NCBI GenBank assembly: GCA_964036665.1
Contig: OZ038529.1
Span: 22,640,060 to 22,704,059 of the forward strand
Source of the DNA: Gordius sp. MW1
Taxonomy: Eukaryota; Nematomorpha; Gordioida; Gordea; Gordiidae
Direction: 5' to 3'
DNA: 64,000 nucleotides
A model generated the notes under the pieces. It had not been told where the DNA came from. It saw only the letters and a list, made by a program, of their open reading frames with translations, and did not search any database. This document shows positions 22,601-35,300 of the stretch, in pieces. Made by a program: the position numbers and the translations under genes. Each line of letters starts with the position of its first letter. The first letter of the stretch is position 1.

Positions 22601-22785
22601 TGCTAAAATTTAAGGAAAAACATCCAATTGCATAATTTTATTTAGGCAGAGTATTAAAAATTACCGTTGGAATGGCAATATTGTGATTCGTAAGAATTTT
22701 TAGTTATAGGAACTCCATCCCATCCTTGATCTTTGTGATCCGGAACACTTCCGTAAACGTTTCGTAATTTAGATGCAAAATTCAT
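19678..22785 (-). CDS. Short coronin, coronin-2-like, six exons
   Basis: Minus-strand exons 22785-22665, 21710-21388, 20990-20810, 20377-20266, 20160-19966 and 19915-19678 all have AG/GT borders and compatible phases (1, 0, 1, 2, 2). They total 1170 nt, or 389 residues plus a stop. Coronins are WD40 beta-propeller proteins that bind F-actin and Arp2/3. Landmarks are the N-terminal VPITKN, GGGAFMVLP, SEDSSIKLWEVPEEGL, GHKKKCVKVEWHP, GFSRTSERQVSVWDQ, IVGKGDANIRYYEL and the post-propeller SKCEIFRFFKL, EPLSMIVPRR, FQEDLYPDT and DPILVAF. VPIT and CEIFRFFKL favour the coronin-2 (2A/2B) class over coronin 1. The protein stops at PQE where relatives continue into a linker and a coiled coil for oligomerisation; no such exon was found in 18861-19677. 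Introns hold MITEs at 20529 and 22276. Confidence 0.9.
20529..20705. mobile_element. hAT-like MITE, family A, in a coronin intron
   Basis: Ends CAAGGGCGTAGCC and GGCTAAGCCCATG, with internal G- and C-tracts. The flanking 8-mers GTTATAAC and GTCATAAC match at seven of eight positions. Confidence 0.85.
22276..22462. mobile_element. hAT MITE, TAGTGTTGTAAAA family, in coronin intron 1
   Basis: A 187-bp element with inverted ends TAGTGTTGTAAAAACGGCTG and (complement) TAGTGTTGTAAAACGGCTGG. The flanking 8-mers GTAAACAG and GTAAATAG match at seven of eight positions. The ends match those of the 3.8 kb foldback element at 43885. Confidence 0.9.
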
Positions 22786-23511
22786 TGTATAACGAACCGT
22801 GGACTTATAATACTATTACATAATCCTGTCTCGCGCATATTTAAGGCATAGTTAAAGCAATATCAATAAAGACATTAAACGGTTTTATAAAGTAATTGAT
22901 GATAATTAAATAAAATGTGATAGCATTAAAAACAAACCAAAACAATTAATGAATCTTACATTGAAGTGAATCATAAATACATTGTTGTGACATCATTCAT
23001 AGTATGTCTATCGTGTAATATAATGACGCATATCATATCTACTTTTATAAAGTAACGTTAAAGTTTAAATTCTAGAATAAACTTATGGTTTCGTAAAATT
23101 ACAATGGGTATATATGTAGCATAATTTGTGTGAGAATTTTTATACAAGTTTCGGTTAAAACTTTAACACTGCTTTGCATTAATTTTTTTGGTAACATAAA
23201 AAATATTTTCTACTAAAAAATTTCAAGTATAATATTATATATAAAAAGAGGTTTTGTAAGAAAGACCATATTTACCCACATCCTGGCATAAATTATTTCA
23301 TATACAATTAAAATGAAACTAATAAACCAGAATTCAAAATTTTTATTTTTCAAAAAAATAAAATTCAAAGAAAAAATATACAGACAGAACAGTGAATAAG
23401 TTTGATGAAAATATAATATAATTTCGAATACTAAATATGAAAAAACTAATATAAAAACATTCAACAGCTTGAAATTTGAGTAGAAAAAAAATATAGGTGT
23501 TATAAATATAT
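22786..23511. other. Spacer between NPAT and the coronin gene
   Basis: Both neighbours are on the minus strand. An AATAAA (minus) at 23342-23347 is a plausible NPAT poly(A) signal. The rest must hold the coronin promoter; no recognisable element was seen. Confidence 0.45.
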
Positions 23512-26500
23512 TTATGGATCAATCTTTGGATTATTGGCAATTTTTTCTTGATAAACTTTAGCCAAAAATGCTTGGATATTGTTTTCCCCTCCGACAGACT
23601 TGAACTTAAACCGTTTCTTGTGACGACAACCCGAATCCTCCTATATAATCATAAAAATTCATCTATTTTTATTAATCCTAAAACAAGTTTGACATTTTAA
23701 TTCCTATCACTAAAAAGCAGACGACAATTTACCTATAAATATTCACAATTTTTTTATTGTTTTAAAGCAGAACCTATGAACATTTACAGAATTGAAACAA
23801 AAGAAAGTACATAAATATCGATTGACAGAGCACACACATGTATTGTAAACCATGTATTACAGAGTTGGACGTTAGATTAACGACAGAACATTGAGTATCT
23901 GCTTCGTTTCGTTTGTCCTCTTCTTTAACAAGATCGCGTATCATGCTAATGGTTTGCTTTAGATTAGGTGGGACAAATTGGTCCTTCTTATCAGATGAAA
24001 CCTCAAGTTGGTCCAAATTATGTGGGGCAACAGCTACAGCAGTTTCTCCATTACTATTAGCAGATAGCAGGGCTGGACTTGGCCCTTTAGGATCTACCAT
24101 GAGTGTCGTATTGATTCCATCGGGCGTCGATATTTTCTTAACTTTAAGGCCGTGGTCGGTTAGTTTAGTGTATAGAGTGTTTAAAAAATCGGATTTAACT
24201 ACACTCGTGGACACATCGTTGGAGCTGGAATGCTTTTCTCCAGCAGCAGACCTGCCCTTACGAGTAAGGATGGGAGATCTTTCTGGTTTACTTTTGCGAC
24301 GTCGTCTTTTTTCAACGACCCGACCCTTTGAAACCACTATTGAGTTAGTGGATATATTAGATCTACTATCGGACTCCGTCAAGGTATCTGGCTGTGTCAG
24401 GCTGAGCAATGATTGAGCCGCTACGCTCTGAAGATTTTTGAAAGAGCTTCCCAAACATGTAACACCCTCTCGTTCGTTACGAGTCGATAAAGATGCTAGG
24501 ACTTGGGCTACTTCCTTCTCCGGCGTATCGTATAGCATTCGGCTCGTTGTCGTAGCAGCCACCACGTCTTTTCCAGACTCGGTTTTCTTACTACGGGCCT
24601 TTTTGCCTTTAGCCAAAGATGGCGGGCTGCTGACCTCTTTCTGCTTAGGCAAGATTTGTCTCATTCCCCTCAACCTAGCCCGTATCATGGCATTTAACTG
24701 ATCTTCCGTCATGGTGGTGGATGTCGCGGGCACGCTAAGAGGCACAGAATTGCCGTTTGGCTTATTCTCGTTCTCTAAATCTATCAATTGAGGTACTACT
24801 CGCTGGTCCTTGGAAAATGACAAGGGCGTCAACCCTAAACTTCGCAAGTAAGATGGATTTAGCGTAGTAGACAAGGAACTATCTTCGCGCAAAACTGGTG
24901 CTAATAAACATAGCATTAGTTATGTAACACATAGTTGTTCTTAACAAGTGGTAATATGGGATTGATAAAATTAGTGAGAAGGAAAGGAATTTTATATTTA
25001 AATCAATAGGAGGCCATCTACAGGAAAATAAAAAATGGAGATCACAAAAAACTCATTCTATCAATCCAACCTTACCACCAACAGTTAATGGCATTTATGA
25101 GCATAGCCAGGAAGTGGCAGGAAAGTCCCCCTCTAAATCAAAAAATCCTTTGAAATTTAATATAATTATGGCAAAAAAAAATCACAAAATTATCATTATG
25201 CCCCTCCCTAAATCATTATTGCCCCCCTCTAAATCCAATCCTGGCTACGCCCATGATGACAATTATATAATATAATCTTCTCAACACTCCGTTAATGATG
25301 TATTTGAAAGGGGGGAAGTTTATGACCACTAAAATTAATACGTAATTGATACAAATATTTAGGTGCTCACAAGTAGAAATTTTTTCAAATTAATAACCAA
25401 GAAATAGAGTTATTATAGGTCTGGGGTCCAGTGAACGCCCTTTAACCTACAAACTTCTACTTTTAGAGATGATTAACAGAATGTTAGTTATGAATTACTA
25501 GGGTTGGCTTTGACAGGTTCCTCCTTGTTAATGCTTGATTCTACATTAACGAGAACGATAGAGCCCGTTTGCTGGTTGCATTTTGAATTTACATCCGTGA
25601 GTAAGCATGCAAATGGTCTATGATCGTGCTCCATATTAGAAATCTATTAATTAAAATTTTGCAAAAATTAGTAATATACATCTCAATTCTGTTTACTTTT
25701 TCAACGCTATCCATAACCTTAGAAGGGCTGACTGATGGCTGTAAAGTTACAGAAACCTCAAGCACTTTCTCATTACTTACTAAATTGATTTCTTGATGCT
25801 GAGACGTAGGAGTAACTAATTCATTTCCTAAATGAGGATAAATTTTATAGGTTTTTTAGTAATAACAAAATTATAAACTGTACGATGAGATGTGTTATCA
25901 TCTTGTGATTTAGTAGCAGAATCATTTGGTTGGTTCCAAAAGCTAGAGTTTTCATAAATCTCATCAACGTCAAAGGTAAGAAATGGCGTCAGATGAGCTA
26001 CATCATCATTTACACAATCCTTTTTATCAGCTAGTGTTAAATAAATGACAACAAATAACTGGCTATTAAATGGAAAAATATTTCAAAAACATGATTGCTA
26101 AAGAAGAAAACAATTACTGAAAATATTAAAGAGGGGTTCAAATTCAGGGCCTATCTCTATCATTTCCAAGATATCCGTCAATATATCATTATTGAGGGGC
26201 AAGCTTTTGTTCTGTAAATGTTGAGAGTATGGGTTAATAAAAATAAGGCTGAATTATATTATTACCAAACTTTCATCCAAGTTTTCATTGTAGTTTTTAC
26301 TGCAATTAAGGGAGCTGGCATACTCATTGCTGACATATTTTTTTCTTTTACGTTTATTTGCTGAAGCAATTGTAGAATTAATAACGTTAGAATTGGATGA
26401 AGTAAAAGGTTGTGAACAAATATTTCCTGTGGTTAGTAAAGTAGATGAATTATGATTTTCAGATATATTTAAATCTTTAAAATTTGGTGAAGTATGAAGA

Positions 26501-27849
26501 TTATTGTTAATAACATCTGCCAATGCCTTTTGGAATTTGGTATCTTCTATCAAATTTTGAATTAAGTTCTAAAATTGTCAAAACAAATCTATACATTTTA
26601 TTTACACGATATTAGAAAATAAATTTAACATTTATTTAGAAATAATTTCAAGTTAAGTATAAAGTAAATGACATGTCCTTACTGGCCATTTAATCCTTCT
26701 TTCAGGTGAGATTCCTAGAAGTGCTATCAAGTTTTGAATAGTTTCTTGTTCAGAAAATTTCTTTTTTGATGGTGATAACTGGGTATGAGCAGTGGGTGCA
26801 AGAATTTCTTTATGCATAATGGCAAAATTTTTAGCTGAAGAGGTTATAATGCTACAGCTAAAGAAAATTTATACATTTTGTTATATGAAATACTCATTGG
26901 ATTTTGTACTGTCTAAGGAGCAGATGTTTGTAGATGATATAGAGTTAATACAATTTATAGATGCATTAATGGTATTCAATGGCATCACCCCTGCTTTAAA
27001 AGTAGAATAAATATTTTATATACTATATATATATAGTTGATTGTTTTATAAAAGCAAAAATCATTGTAACTTACTAGATATTGTTGTTTGAGCAATGTTT
27101 TGATATGTAGAAGCACTCATTGAAAATGGTGAATGATCATTTGTTAGGTTACAAGTAATAAATTTTGCACTTTCAATTTTATTTGTACTAGGGCTATTAA
27201 TGATATCAAGTTGATGTTTGAGATGAGAATTTAAGGGTGATGTGGTTTCATTATGTGAAAAAAATGATACATTTGAAATATGGGGCAATATAGAATTGAG
27301 AGATGGAATTTTAGAAGAAATATGGTTGTCTGATATACTTGTGGGCTTCAAGATATGTCTAATTGATATTTGAGAGTGATCACTTGAATCTGAATTACTG
27401 GTAGAAATGTTTATGGGTCTTTTATGTCTAAATTTTGGTTGCCTTGTTGAATTAGATGATTTAAATTTGTGTAATTTATATCTAGTTCTTTCCAACATGT
27501 AACAGACTTCTTCCATAGTATCAAATAAAATATTATACTTCTTTTCCTCTAAAAAATAAAATTATATTTAGTTAATTAAATTGAGTCAGTTATGAATGGG
27601 GTTATCTTGCAACTATACATACCATTTTTTTGCCTAGCATAGTCTCGCAACAAATCATATAAATTATGAGATAATTTTTTAAGAGAGTTGATTGGCTCTC
27701 TACACTTCAGCCACGGTGATTCATTAAGAAATGCCTTATGTGTATTAATAAGTGATTCCCTTTTAAGATAATCTTTTAAAGGTTAAATTTTTTACAAATT
27801 TCATACCTTCAACAAGTAACGATACATCATGAGATTCAAAAGTATTCAT
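23512..27849 (-). CDS. NPAT: NPAT homologue (histone locus body factor), 11 exons
   Basis: Minus-strand exons 27849-27807, 27772-27623, 27548-27075, 26834-26683, 26568-26266, 26211-26118, 26030-25884, 25827-25697, 25643-25499, 24900-23861 and 23640-23512 join in frame to 2808 nt, or 935 residues. NPAT marks histone locus bodies and activates replication-dependent histone genes at S phase. The N-terminus carries a LisH motif (DVSLLVEDYLKRESLINTHK; human DVARLVLGYLQQENLISTCQ). Exon 5 has a KFQKALADVINNN helix like the human LQEKLAENINKFL. Exon 6 (LTDILEMIEIGPEFEPLFNI) matches the human IQDILEQTESDPAFQALFDL, which I regard as the decisive motif. The end, KKRFKFKSVGGENNIQAFL, resembles the conserved human C-terminus KKKLPSSFPAGMDVDKFL. 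The rest is low-complexity, Ser/Asn/Lys-rich and fast-evolving. Human NPAT is about 1427 residues, so this form is short. The last donor (23859-23860) is the least certain splice. Confidence 0.85.
25098..25255. mobile_element. hAT-like MITE, family A, in an NPAT intron
   Basis: The left end GAGCATAGCCAGG and the right end CCTGGCTACGCCCATG are inverted, with CCCCTCTAAAT motifs near both ends. Target duplications are not clear. Confidence 0.7.
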
Positions 27850-27883
27850 TGATTATTCCCGCCTATCAAATTCGTTTTATGTG

Positions 27884-30010
27884 GGCCTAGGCTATGTATT
27901 CTCGATTCAGAGTGATAAATAACAAAACGTAAAATGCATTTCTTAAACGTTCCATTCCCGAGCGCAATCATCGCGTTCGTTAATTTGTGTGTTATTGTTT
28001 ACAAATTTTTTTAAATTCGCCATTTTTGCTTGTTCTAATCCATATGGTAAGACAACATTTTGTGGCAATATAAAGGTATGATAAATAGATATATTAACTA
28101 TTTTCCTAGATAAATAATTTTGAATTTTTAATCTCTTCAAACAAGATTTGTTCATTAATTCAACATTTTGTGGCAATAAAAAGGTATGATAAATAGATAT
28201 ATTAACTAATTTCCTAGATAAATAATTTTGAATTATTTTCTTAGATCAGTTGCAAAAGAGGTGGGAAAAATACATAAAACCATTCAAAGGTTCAACATAT
28301 TTGTCTCATTTACTAAAACAACAATCAATAGTTGATTCAAATACATCAACCATTCAAATGTTCAACATATTTGTCTATTTTACTAAAATATCAATAAATA
28401 GTTGATTAACCATTGTATTTAAGATTTACAACATGCATCTAATAGGTTTTTTTAATGAGGTTGAAAACCTTATTTGTATCCGTGTAATACAATAAACCTT
28501 GTGTTGTTGCTCATGTTATTGTTGTTAGCAGTGTTATATTCAACATATTAATACTATTTGTGATTCAGGGAGAGTTACAATTATTAATTGCTATGCAATT
28601 TATATTAATAAGAATGACCATTTAAGTATTTTATCAAATTTATAATATGATTTTCATTAGAAATCATTATTATAACAATTAAATCTACAATTTTGCATAC
28701 ATATTCTGACAAATCCTTAAATATTAGTTTGTAAAAATCTGAATACATTTATACATATATCATTAAGAGTCACATAATATAAGTGCTGTTTTCTTATTTT
28801 AAGAGTTAATTGGTAGTATCAGAATCCTGTATGTTCTAAAAGTGAAAAGCTTTGTGCATATAGTTACCAACAATTTATTAATTCTATTTTCAAAACTTAT
28901 TTTTTAAATGATGTTTACTCAGATAGTTACCAACAATCTTCTATTTCATTTTTTATAATAGGCACATATAAAAATGTCAAAAGCATTTTCAATATTTTTA
29001 CCTGATGTTATAATTTAAAAGTTACTCAAGATAGTTACCAACAATCTTCTATTTCATTTTTTATAAAATGCACGTATAAAAATGTCAAAAGCATTTTCAA
29101 ATCTAATTTTTTATAACATGCTATCTTAAAAAATACAGTTTATTTAAATTGAGCCAAATTCAGCAAACCTTTTAGGAAATTTATTGAATCTCTAAAAAAA
29201 ACAACACTCAAATATGTCAGCTGCAGTTTATTATCTTTAAACAATAAGAAACAATGGTGAATCAACTATTGATTGATGTTTTAGTAAATGAGAAAAATAT
29301 GTTGAACATTTGACTGGTTGATGTATTTTTCCCACCTCTTTTTCAACTGATCTAAGAAAATAATTCAAAATTATTTATCTAGGAAAATAGTTAATATATC
29401 AATTTATCATACCTTTTTCTTGCCACAAAATGTTGAATAAATGAACAAATCTTGTTTGAAGAGATTAAAGATTAATATATCAATTTATCATACCTTTTTA
29501 TTGCCACAAAATGTTGAATAAATGAACAAATCTTGTTTGAAGAGATTAAAGATTCAAAATTATTTATCTAGGAAAATAGTTAATATATCAATTTATCATA
29601 CCTTTTTATTGCCACAAAATGTTGAATAAATGAACAAATCTTGTTTGAAGAGATTAAAGATTCAAAATTATTTATCTAGGAAAATAGTTAATATATCAAT
29701 TTATCATACCTTTTTATTGCCACAAAATGTTGAATAAATGAACAAATCTTGTTTGAAGAGATTAAAGATTCAAAATTATTTATCTAGGAAAATAGTTAAT
29801 ATCTATTTATCATACCTTTATATTGCCACAAAATGTTGTTGTTTCCATATGGATTAGAACAAGCAAAAATGGCGAATTTAAAAAAAAATTTGTAAACATT
29901 AACACACAAATTAACGAACGCGATGATTGGGCTCGGGAATGGAACGTTTAAGAAATGCGTTTTACGTTTTGTTATTTATCACTCTGAATCGAGAATACAT
30001 AGCCTAGGCC
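27884..30010. mobile_element. MULE-type foldback element upstream of NPAT
   Basis: Inverted arms of at least 160 bp start GGCCTAGGCTATGTATTCTC at both ends and are nearly identical. Perfect 9-bp duplications TTTTATGTG flank the element (27875-27883, 30011-30019), as expected for Mutator-like transposons. Inside the arms, tandem units of about 108 bp continue the inverted relationship, with more copies at the right. No transposase was seen. The left border lies 34 bp before the NPAT start codon. Confidence 0.92.
29362..29838. repeat. Tandem repeat of about 108 bp in the foldback arm
   Basis: Four to five near-identical units carrying TTATTTATCTAGGAAAATAG, TTATTGCCACAAAATGTTGA and CTTGTTTGAAGAGATTAAAG in order. 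One and a half inverted units lie in the left arm at 28049-28245. Confidence 0.9.
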
Positions 30011-30067
30011 TTTTATGTGAAACTCATGCATGAATTCACCATTTTAGTACATTTACTCCATAGTTAG

Positions 30068-30248
30068 TGTTAGGGACTGGGAATATTATTTAATACACGT
30101 TACGAAGGGATACAAAAATGGAAATTGAGTAAAACGTGTATATCAAACGCATGTATAAGTTACAACCAATTAACGGTAATTTGATTGTCAACACATCGAT
30201 AAATAACGTATCCCCTGAGACACTTCGCACTCCAATTACCTCTCTACA
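30068..30248 (-). repeat. LTR of Gypsy fossil 1 (3' side)
   Basis: 181 bp, plus-strand start TGTTAGGGACTGGGAATATT and end ATTACCTCTCTACA. It pairs with 41112-41292. Confidence 0.92.
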
Positions 30249-31974
30249 GTTCCCCCCTTTTCACAGACAAAATCCATAAGGAATGCTGGCGGTTTTCGAC
30301 TACGCTGCGGGTATCTAGGTTCTTCTCTAGGCGTTCCTGCCTGGTTTGAATTTGTTCCCTTGTAGCACTTGTTCCCCGGTTTTGCATTTGTTCCCTTGAA
30401 GCACTTGTTCCCGCTTCCTTTTCTGATGATATCCTTTTCGGCCACTAGTTCTCTTGTCTCAGTATGGTCCAATCCAGGATTTTCCGTTTCCTTGCTTGAT
30501 CCACGTGTCGGTGGTGCTTTCTTCCCTGTGCCCATACATCGTAGAAACGACTACCGTGCTTGGCTTGTATCGTGCCTTCTACCCATTTGCTTGGTCCCAA
30601 AAACATGCGTACCCAAACCAAGTCTCCTACGTTGAACATCCGCGGGTTTCCGGTCTCTAACCATTGTTGTGGTACGGTTTCCCTCAATACCTTCCATTCG
30701 GTTCGCATACGCCTTTTTAGCATCACCTATGCTGGGATTTTATTGGTTGTGGGGTATTTTTTAGTGTAGTTTCCAAAAATCTACTTAGCCCTACTTCCGA
30801 CTCGTTTCTAATAATGGCTTCTTTAATTAATCGTACATATTTTTCTGCCAGACCGTTAGACGCAGGGTGGTAAGGGGCTGTCCATCGCTGATTAATCCCT
30901 CTCATCCTGCAAAAATTCTGTAATTCCTGCGCTTTGAATTGCGGGTCGTTATCTGATATTAACCAAGGTGGATTTCCAAATCTAGCAAACGTTTCGGCAA
31001 GTTTTTTCGTAATGGTGGTCGCTGTGGTGTCTTCTAATTTAAACACCTCTACCCATTTCGAGCTATTGTCCACCATCACCAGGTATAACTTACCCTTGAG
31101 AGGACCCATGATATCGATATGTACTTGAACCCACGGTCTATGGCTAGGTTGACACTCTATCAACGGTGCCATCTTCGCCGCCGCAGCAGTGTAATTGTCC
31201 GGCACCCTTTCGCTACGCTTAATAAGTCATCGTCGAGAGTAGGCCACCATATATACTGCCCCGCCACTTCTTGCATTCGCTTGATACCCACGTGGCCCCT
31301 ATGTAGTCTTTGGAGAACCGCTCCTCGTAACTTAGCCGGAATTAATATTAGTCGCCCTTTGTATATTATGTTTTTGGCTTCGTGTAACTTTGCAGGTGTT
31401 TTTCGTAGGATCGTTTTAGACCATAAGTGACCATTGTGTTTTGTTTACCTCTCATCCACTCTTTTAACTGACGTAGCCCCGGATCATCCAAGGTGTGTTA
31501 TCTTACTACGTCCAATGATATAAAGGGATTTGTCGAGTCTTCTGTAGTGATGCGGAAAACCCGAGAAAAATCTAGGTCTCGTATCGTCTCGTCTCAAAAA
31601 ACCGAGACAAGACGATACGAAAATTTGAAAAATGAAGTCGAGATCGAAACGAAAATTTTGATGTCGAGACGAGACGATACGAGTTTTTTCGGCGAGATCT
31701 CGACTTTTTATTGGTCTGTAGATTTTAGCAAATTATTCTGTATTTAATTTGCATGATTTACATTTAAGGTATTAAGTGTAAATCAATATGTATGGAATAT
31801 ATTTGATATTAAAAAAATTCCTAAGTGTAGTATATAATTTTGCAAAAAATTCAAAATTTGGCAATCATTTACCTAAGTATGGTTGACGCTTAGGGTATGT
31901 GAATAATTTATAATGTCCTTATCACATATTTGTATCCATAGCATTATTAAATATTACAAAATTAGGCTTAGAAT

Positions 31975-32303
31975 TTTAACTTTAAGAAAAGTAGGTAATG
32001 ATAAGTATGAAAAGTTGTTATGTTTGATATACGCGATGATAAGTATAAGCGAATATGGTAACGATGCTATATTTGATATACGCGATGATAAGTATAATAT
32101 TTGATATACGCGACGATAAGTATAAGCAAATTCGGTAATGATGTTATATTTGATATACGCGATGATAAGTATAAGCGAATGGATTTGTTTTGAAAAATGA
32201 TGCAATATTTGGATGAAGCGATTGGAAATGATGTAATAATAATAACATATGGAGTTGACAATCCGCTACATTTCTATTGTCAACTCGCATTTTAATATCC
32301 TAC
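31975..32303 (-). repeat. LTR of Gypsy element 2 (3' side)
   Basis: About 329 bp. It contains internal repeats of ATATACGCGATGATAAGTAT, four to five times per LTR. Confidence 0.92.
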
Positions 32304-35300
32304 AAATAGTCCCCTTCGTAGACGTGGAGCGTTACATAAAATTGAAAAACTTCTTGGGCCAATGAACATGACGGCCGGACTTGGTGATAATTGGTGTAGG
32401 AGTGATTTTGGTTGGTGGAGAAGAAGAATTCCTTGCTTTGGGAGGAGTAAACACAGCGGGTTGCATGGTAGGTCTGCTTAGAGGGGAGGGACATGGATTT
32501 GGGGAAATCGGTTCATCGGATCTCGGTTCAAGGAAGGCGGGCTTTAAACGGTCAATTAAAACGGTGTCCTTTTTTCCTTTGTGGTCTATGACGAAATTTT
32601 TAGAATGTCTTTCGATTACCTTGTAAGGACCTTCGTACGGAGGGACTAAAGCTTTCCAAAGCCGGTCAATTCTTGCAAATACGTGAGTGGCTGTAACCAA
32701 ATCGTTGGTAATCTGTTGTTTGATATTTGATGGTCTGGTGGGTGTGAAACGAACGTGATCAAACTGCTCCCGAAGTCGTTGAATGTAATCAGCTGCATTT
32801 GTGTCGCAATTTGATGGTTGCAAAAAGTCTCCTGGCAGTCTCAGAGGTGCCGTATACCAGTTCAGCGCTTGAACAGGATAAGTCTTCTTTGACGGTGCTT
32901 CGGATACCTAGAAGTACAAGGGGTATCCGATCAGACCAATTGGTAGTGTCTCCTTTTGCGGTATTCGAACTTTTTAACTGACAATGAAATCGTTCCACCA
33001 TACCGTTGGCTTGTGGATGGTAAGCCGTAGTGGTTATATGATGGTAACCTAATAAAGTAGATAAGTGTTTAAATAAGGCAGACTGGAATTGGGGGCCTCG
33101 GTCTGTGGTTAATGTAGTGGGTACTCCGTAGTTAGCTATCCAATGCGTCAAAAATGTTCGGGCTACAGTTTCAGCTGACGCATCGTTGATTGGGATTGCC
33201 ACGGGCCACCGGGCAAAACGATCGACTGCGGTGAAAATGTAGATGTGTCCATTAGAAGGCGGTAATGGGCCCACGAGGTCCACGTGAACATGACTGAATC
33301 TTGCGTCCGGTTCCGCGAAAGTGGCTGGGACTGTGATGGTGTGTCTATTAACTTTGCATTTTTGGCATGGAACGCACTGTTTCGTCCAATCTCGTACCTC
33401 TTTATTCATTCCAGGCCAGACGAAACGTTTGGAAATCAGTTTTAGTGTTGGCCGGGAGGCTGGATGGGACAGACCATGTAGGTGCTCAAAAACTTCGCGT
33501 CGTAGGCTCTTGGGTACTAAGGGCCTTGGAATTGTGGTGGATGTATCGCAGGTAAGGGTTAAACTCGTACCTGGAATTGAACACTGCTCCAATTTAAGGG
33601 ATCCAAGCTCTTCGGTTGAGTATTGTTCCCGTTGTTGTGACATAGCTATCCTTTCCGTTATTGTGGTATTTGTAAGTTGTATGGAATCTATCTCTGTTCG
33701 CGAAAAAGCGTCCGCCACGATATTTGTCTTACCTTTGATGAAATGAATGTCGGATGTAAATTGTGATATGTAATCTAGCTGTCGTATTTCCCGTGGTGAG
33801 TATTTGTCAGACTTACTAGTTAAGGCGTAGGTCAGAGGCTTGTGATCTGTGTGAACTGTGAAGTCTCGCCCTTCTAAAACATGTCGATAATGTTTTATAG
33901 AGAGGTAAATAGCAAGTAATTCCCTACCAAATGTGCTGTAGCGTGTCTGGGCCTTATTTAATTTAAGGGGAAAAAATGATAGGGGGCTACTTTCTCCATT
34001 TATTGTTTGGTGCAGAACGGCGCCAATGGCGGTGTTTGACGCGTCGGTTGTTAATGGGAGAGTGGCGCTTTCTACTAGGTGATTCAGGGTCGTGACCTCG
34101 TCAAGCGCTTCCTTAGTCTTGTTGAATGCATCATGTGCGTCTTGCGTTAACACGAGGGGTCCTTTTGAGTCATTGAGCAGGTCAGTTAATGGCTGGAGGA
34201 GGAGTGCGCAGCTAGGTATAAAACGTCGGTAAAAATTACCATACCTACGAAGCGACGAAGTTGTGTCATGGTTGTTGGGGTGGCAAAACTTTTGATAGCT
34301 GAGATTTTGTCTGGTACTGGAGTTAGACCTTGTGGCGATACGTGGTGGCCAAGGAAGCTAATTGTAGGTTGTGTCCATTCACATTTGCTTACGTTAATCT
34401 TGAGATCGAACTCACGTAGGCGTTGGAAAACTTTACGGAGATGCTCTAAGTGTTGGGTAGTTGATGAGCTTGCAATTAAGATATCATCTAGATAGGCAAA
34501 TGTAAAGTTCAGGCCTCGAAAGGTTTGGTCGATGAAACGTTGGAAGGTTTGAGCGGAGTTGCGTAGCCCAAAAGGCATACGTGAGGATTCGAATAGACCG
34601 AAGGGTGTGGTAATGGCTGTCTTTTTGATGTCTTCGGAGGCGACGGGAATTTGGTGGTAGGCTCGAACGAGATCTATCTTGCTGTAGATTGTTGTGCCGG
34701 CTAGAATGAGCGAAAAGTCGTGGAGGTGTGGGAGGGGATATCGATCTGGTACGGTTTGAGTGTTAAGGGCTCTGTAATCACCGCATGGTCGCCAATCCCC
34801 GGGTACTTTCTTTGGGACCATATGCAGAGGAGATGCCCAGGGACTATCCGAAGGTTGGATTAGACCCAATTCAAGCATATGAGTAAATTCTTGTTTAGCT
34901 ATTTTCAATTTAACAGGGTCTAGGCGCCTAGGCTTGGCGTAAGCAGGTGGGCCTTGGGTGTTTATGTGATGGACGACGTGATGCTTTACGTTAACCTTGT
35001 AATTAGGGGGGGGGGGGTATAAATTTCAGGGAATTCCCTTAATAAGTTTTCTACTTTAATAGCGAGTTGTACATTATACAAACTCGAGTTAGTGGAATGG
35101 CCATACGATTTTAATGCGGTAATGGGGTCCAGCAGACACTGTCGTCGGATATCTACGAGGAGATTGAAGTTGCTTAAGAAATCCGCCCCGATGATCGGCG
35201 TTTTCACATCAGCAACTGTGAATACCCATTGGAAATTCCTGCGCAAACCAAGATCCAGTGCCAAGGATTTTTGACCATAAGTCTTGATGGTGCTGGTGTT

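Noticed and set aside
23913-24701. Long plus-strand open frames
   Set aside because: Antisense shadows of the large NPAT exon at 23861-24900.
26792-27010. Plus-strand open frame near NPAT exon 4
   Set aside because: It overlaps an NPAT exon and intron on the opposite strand and has no recognisable family or splice context.
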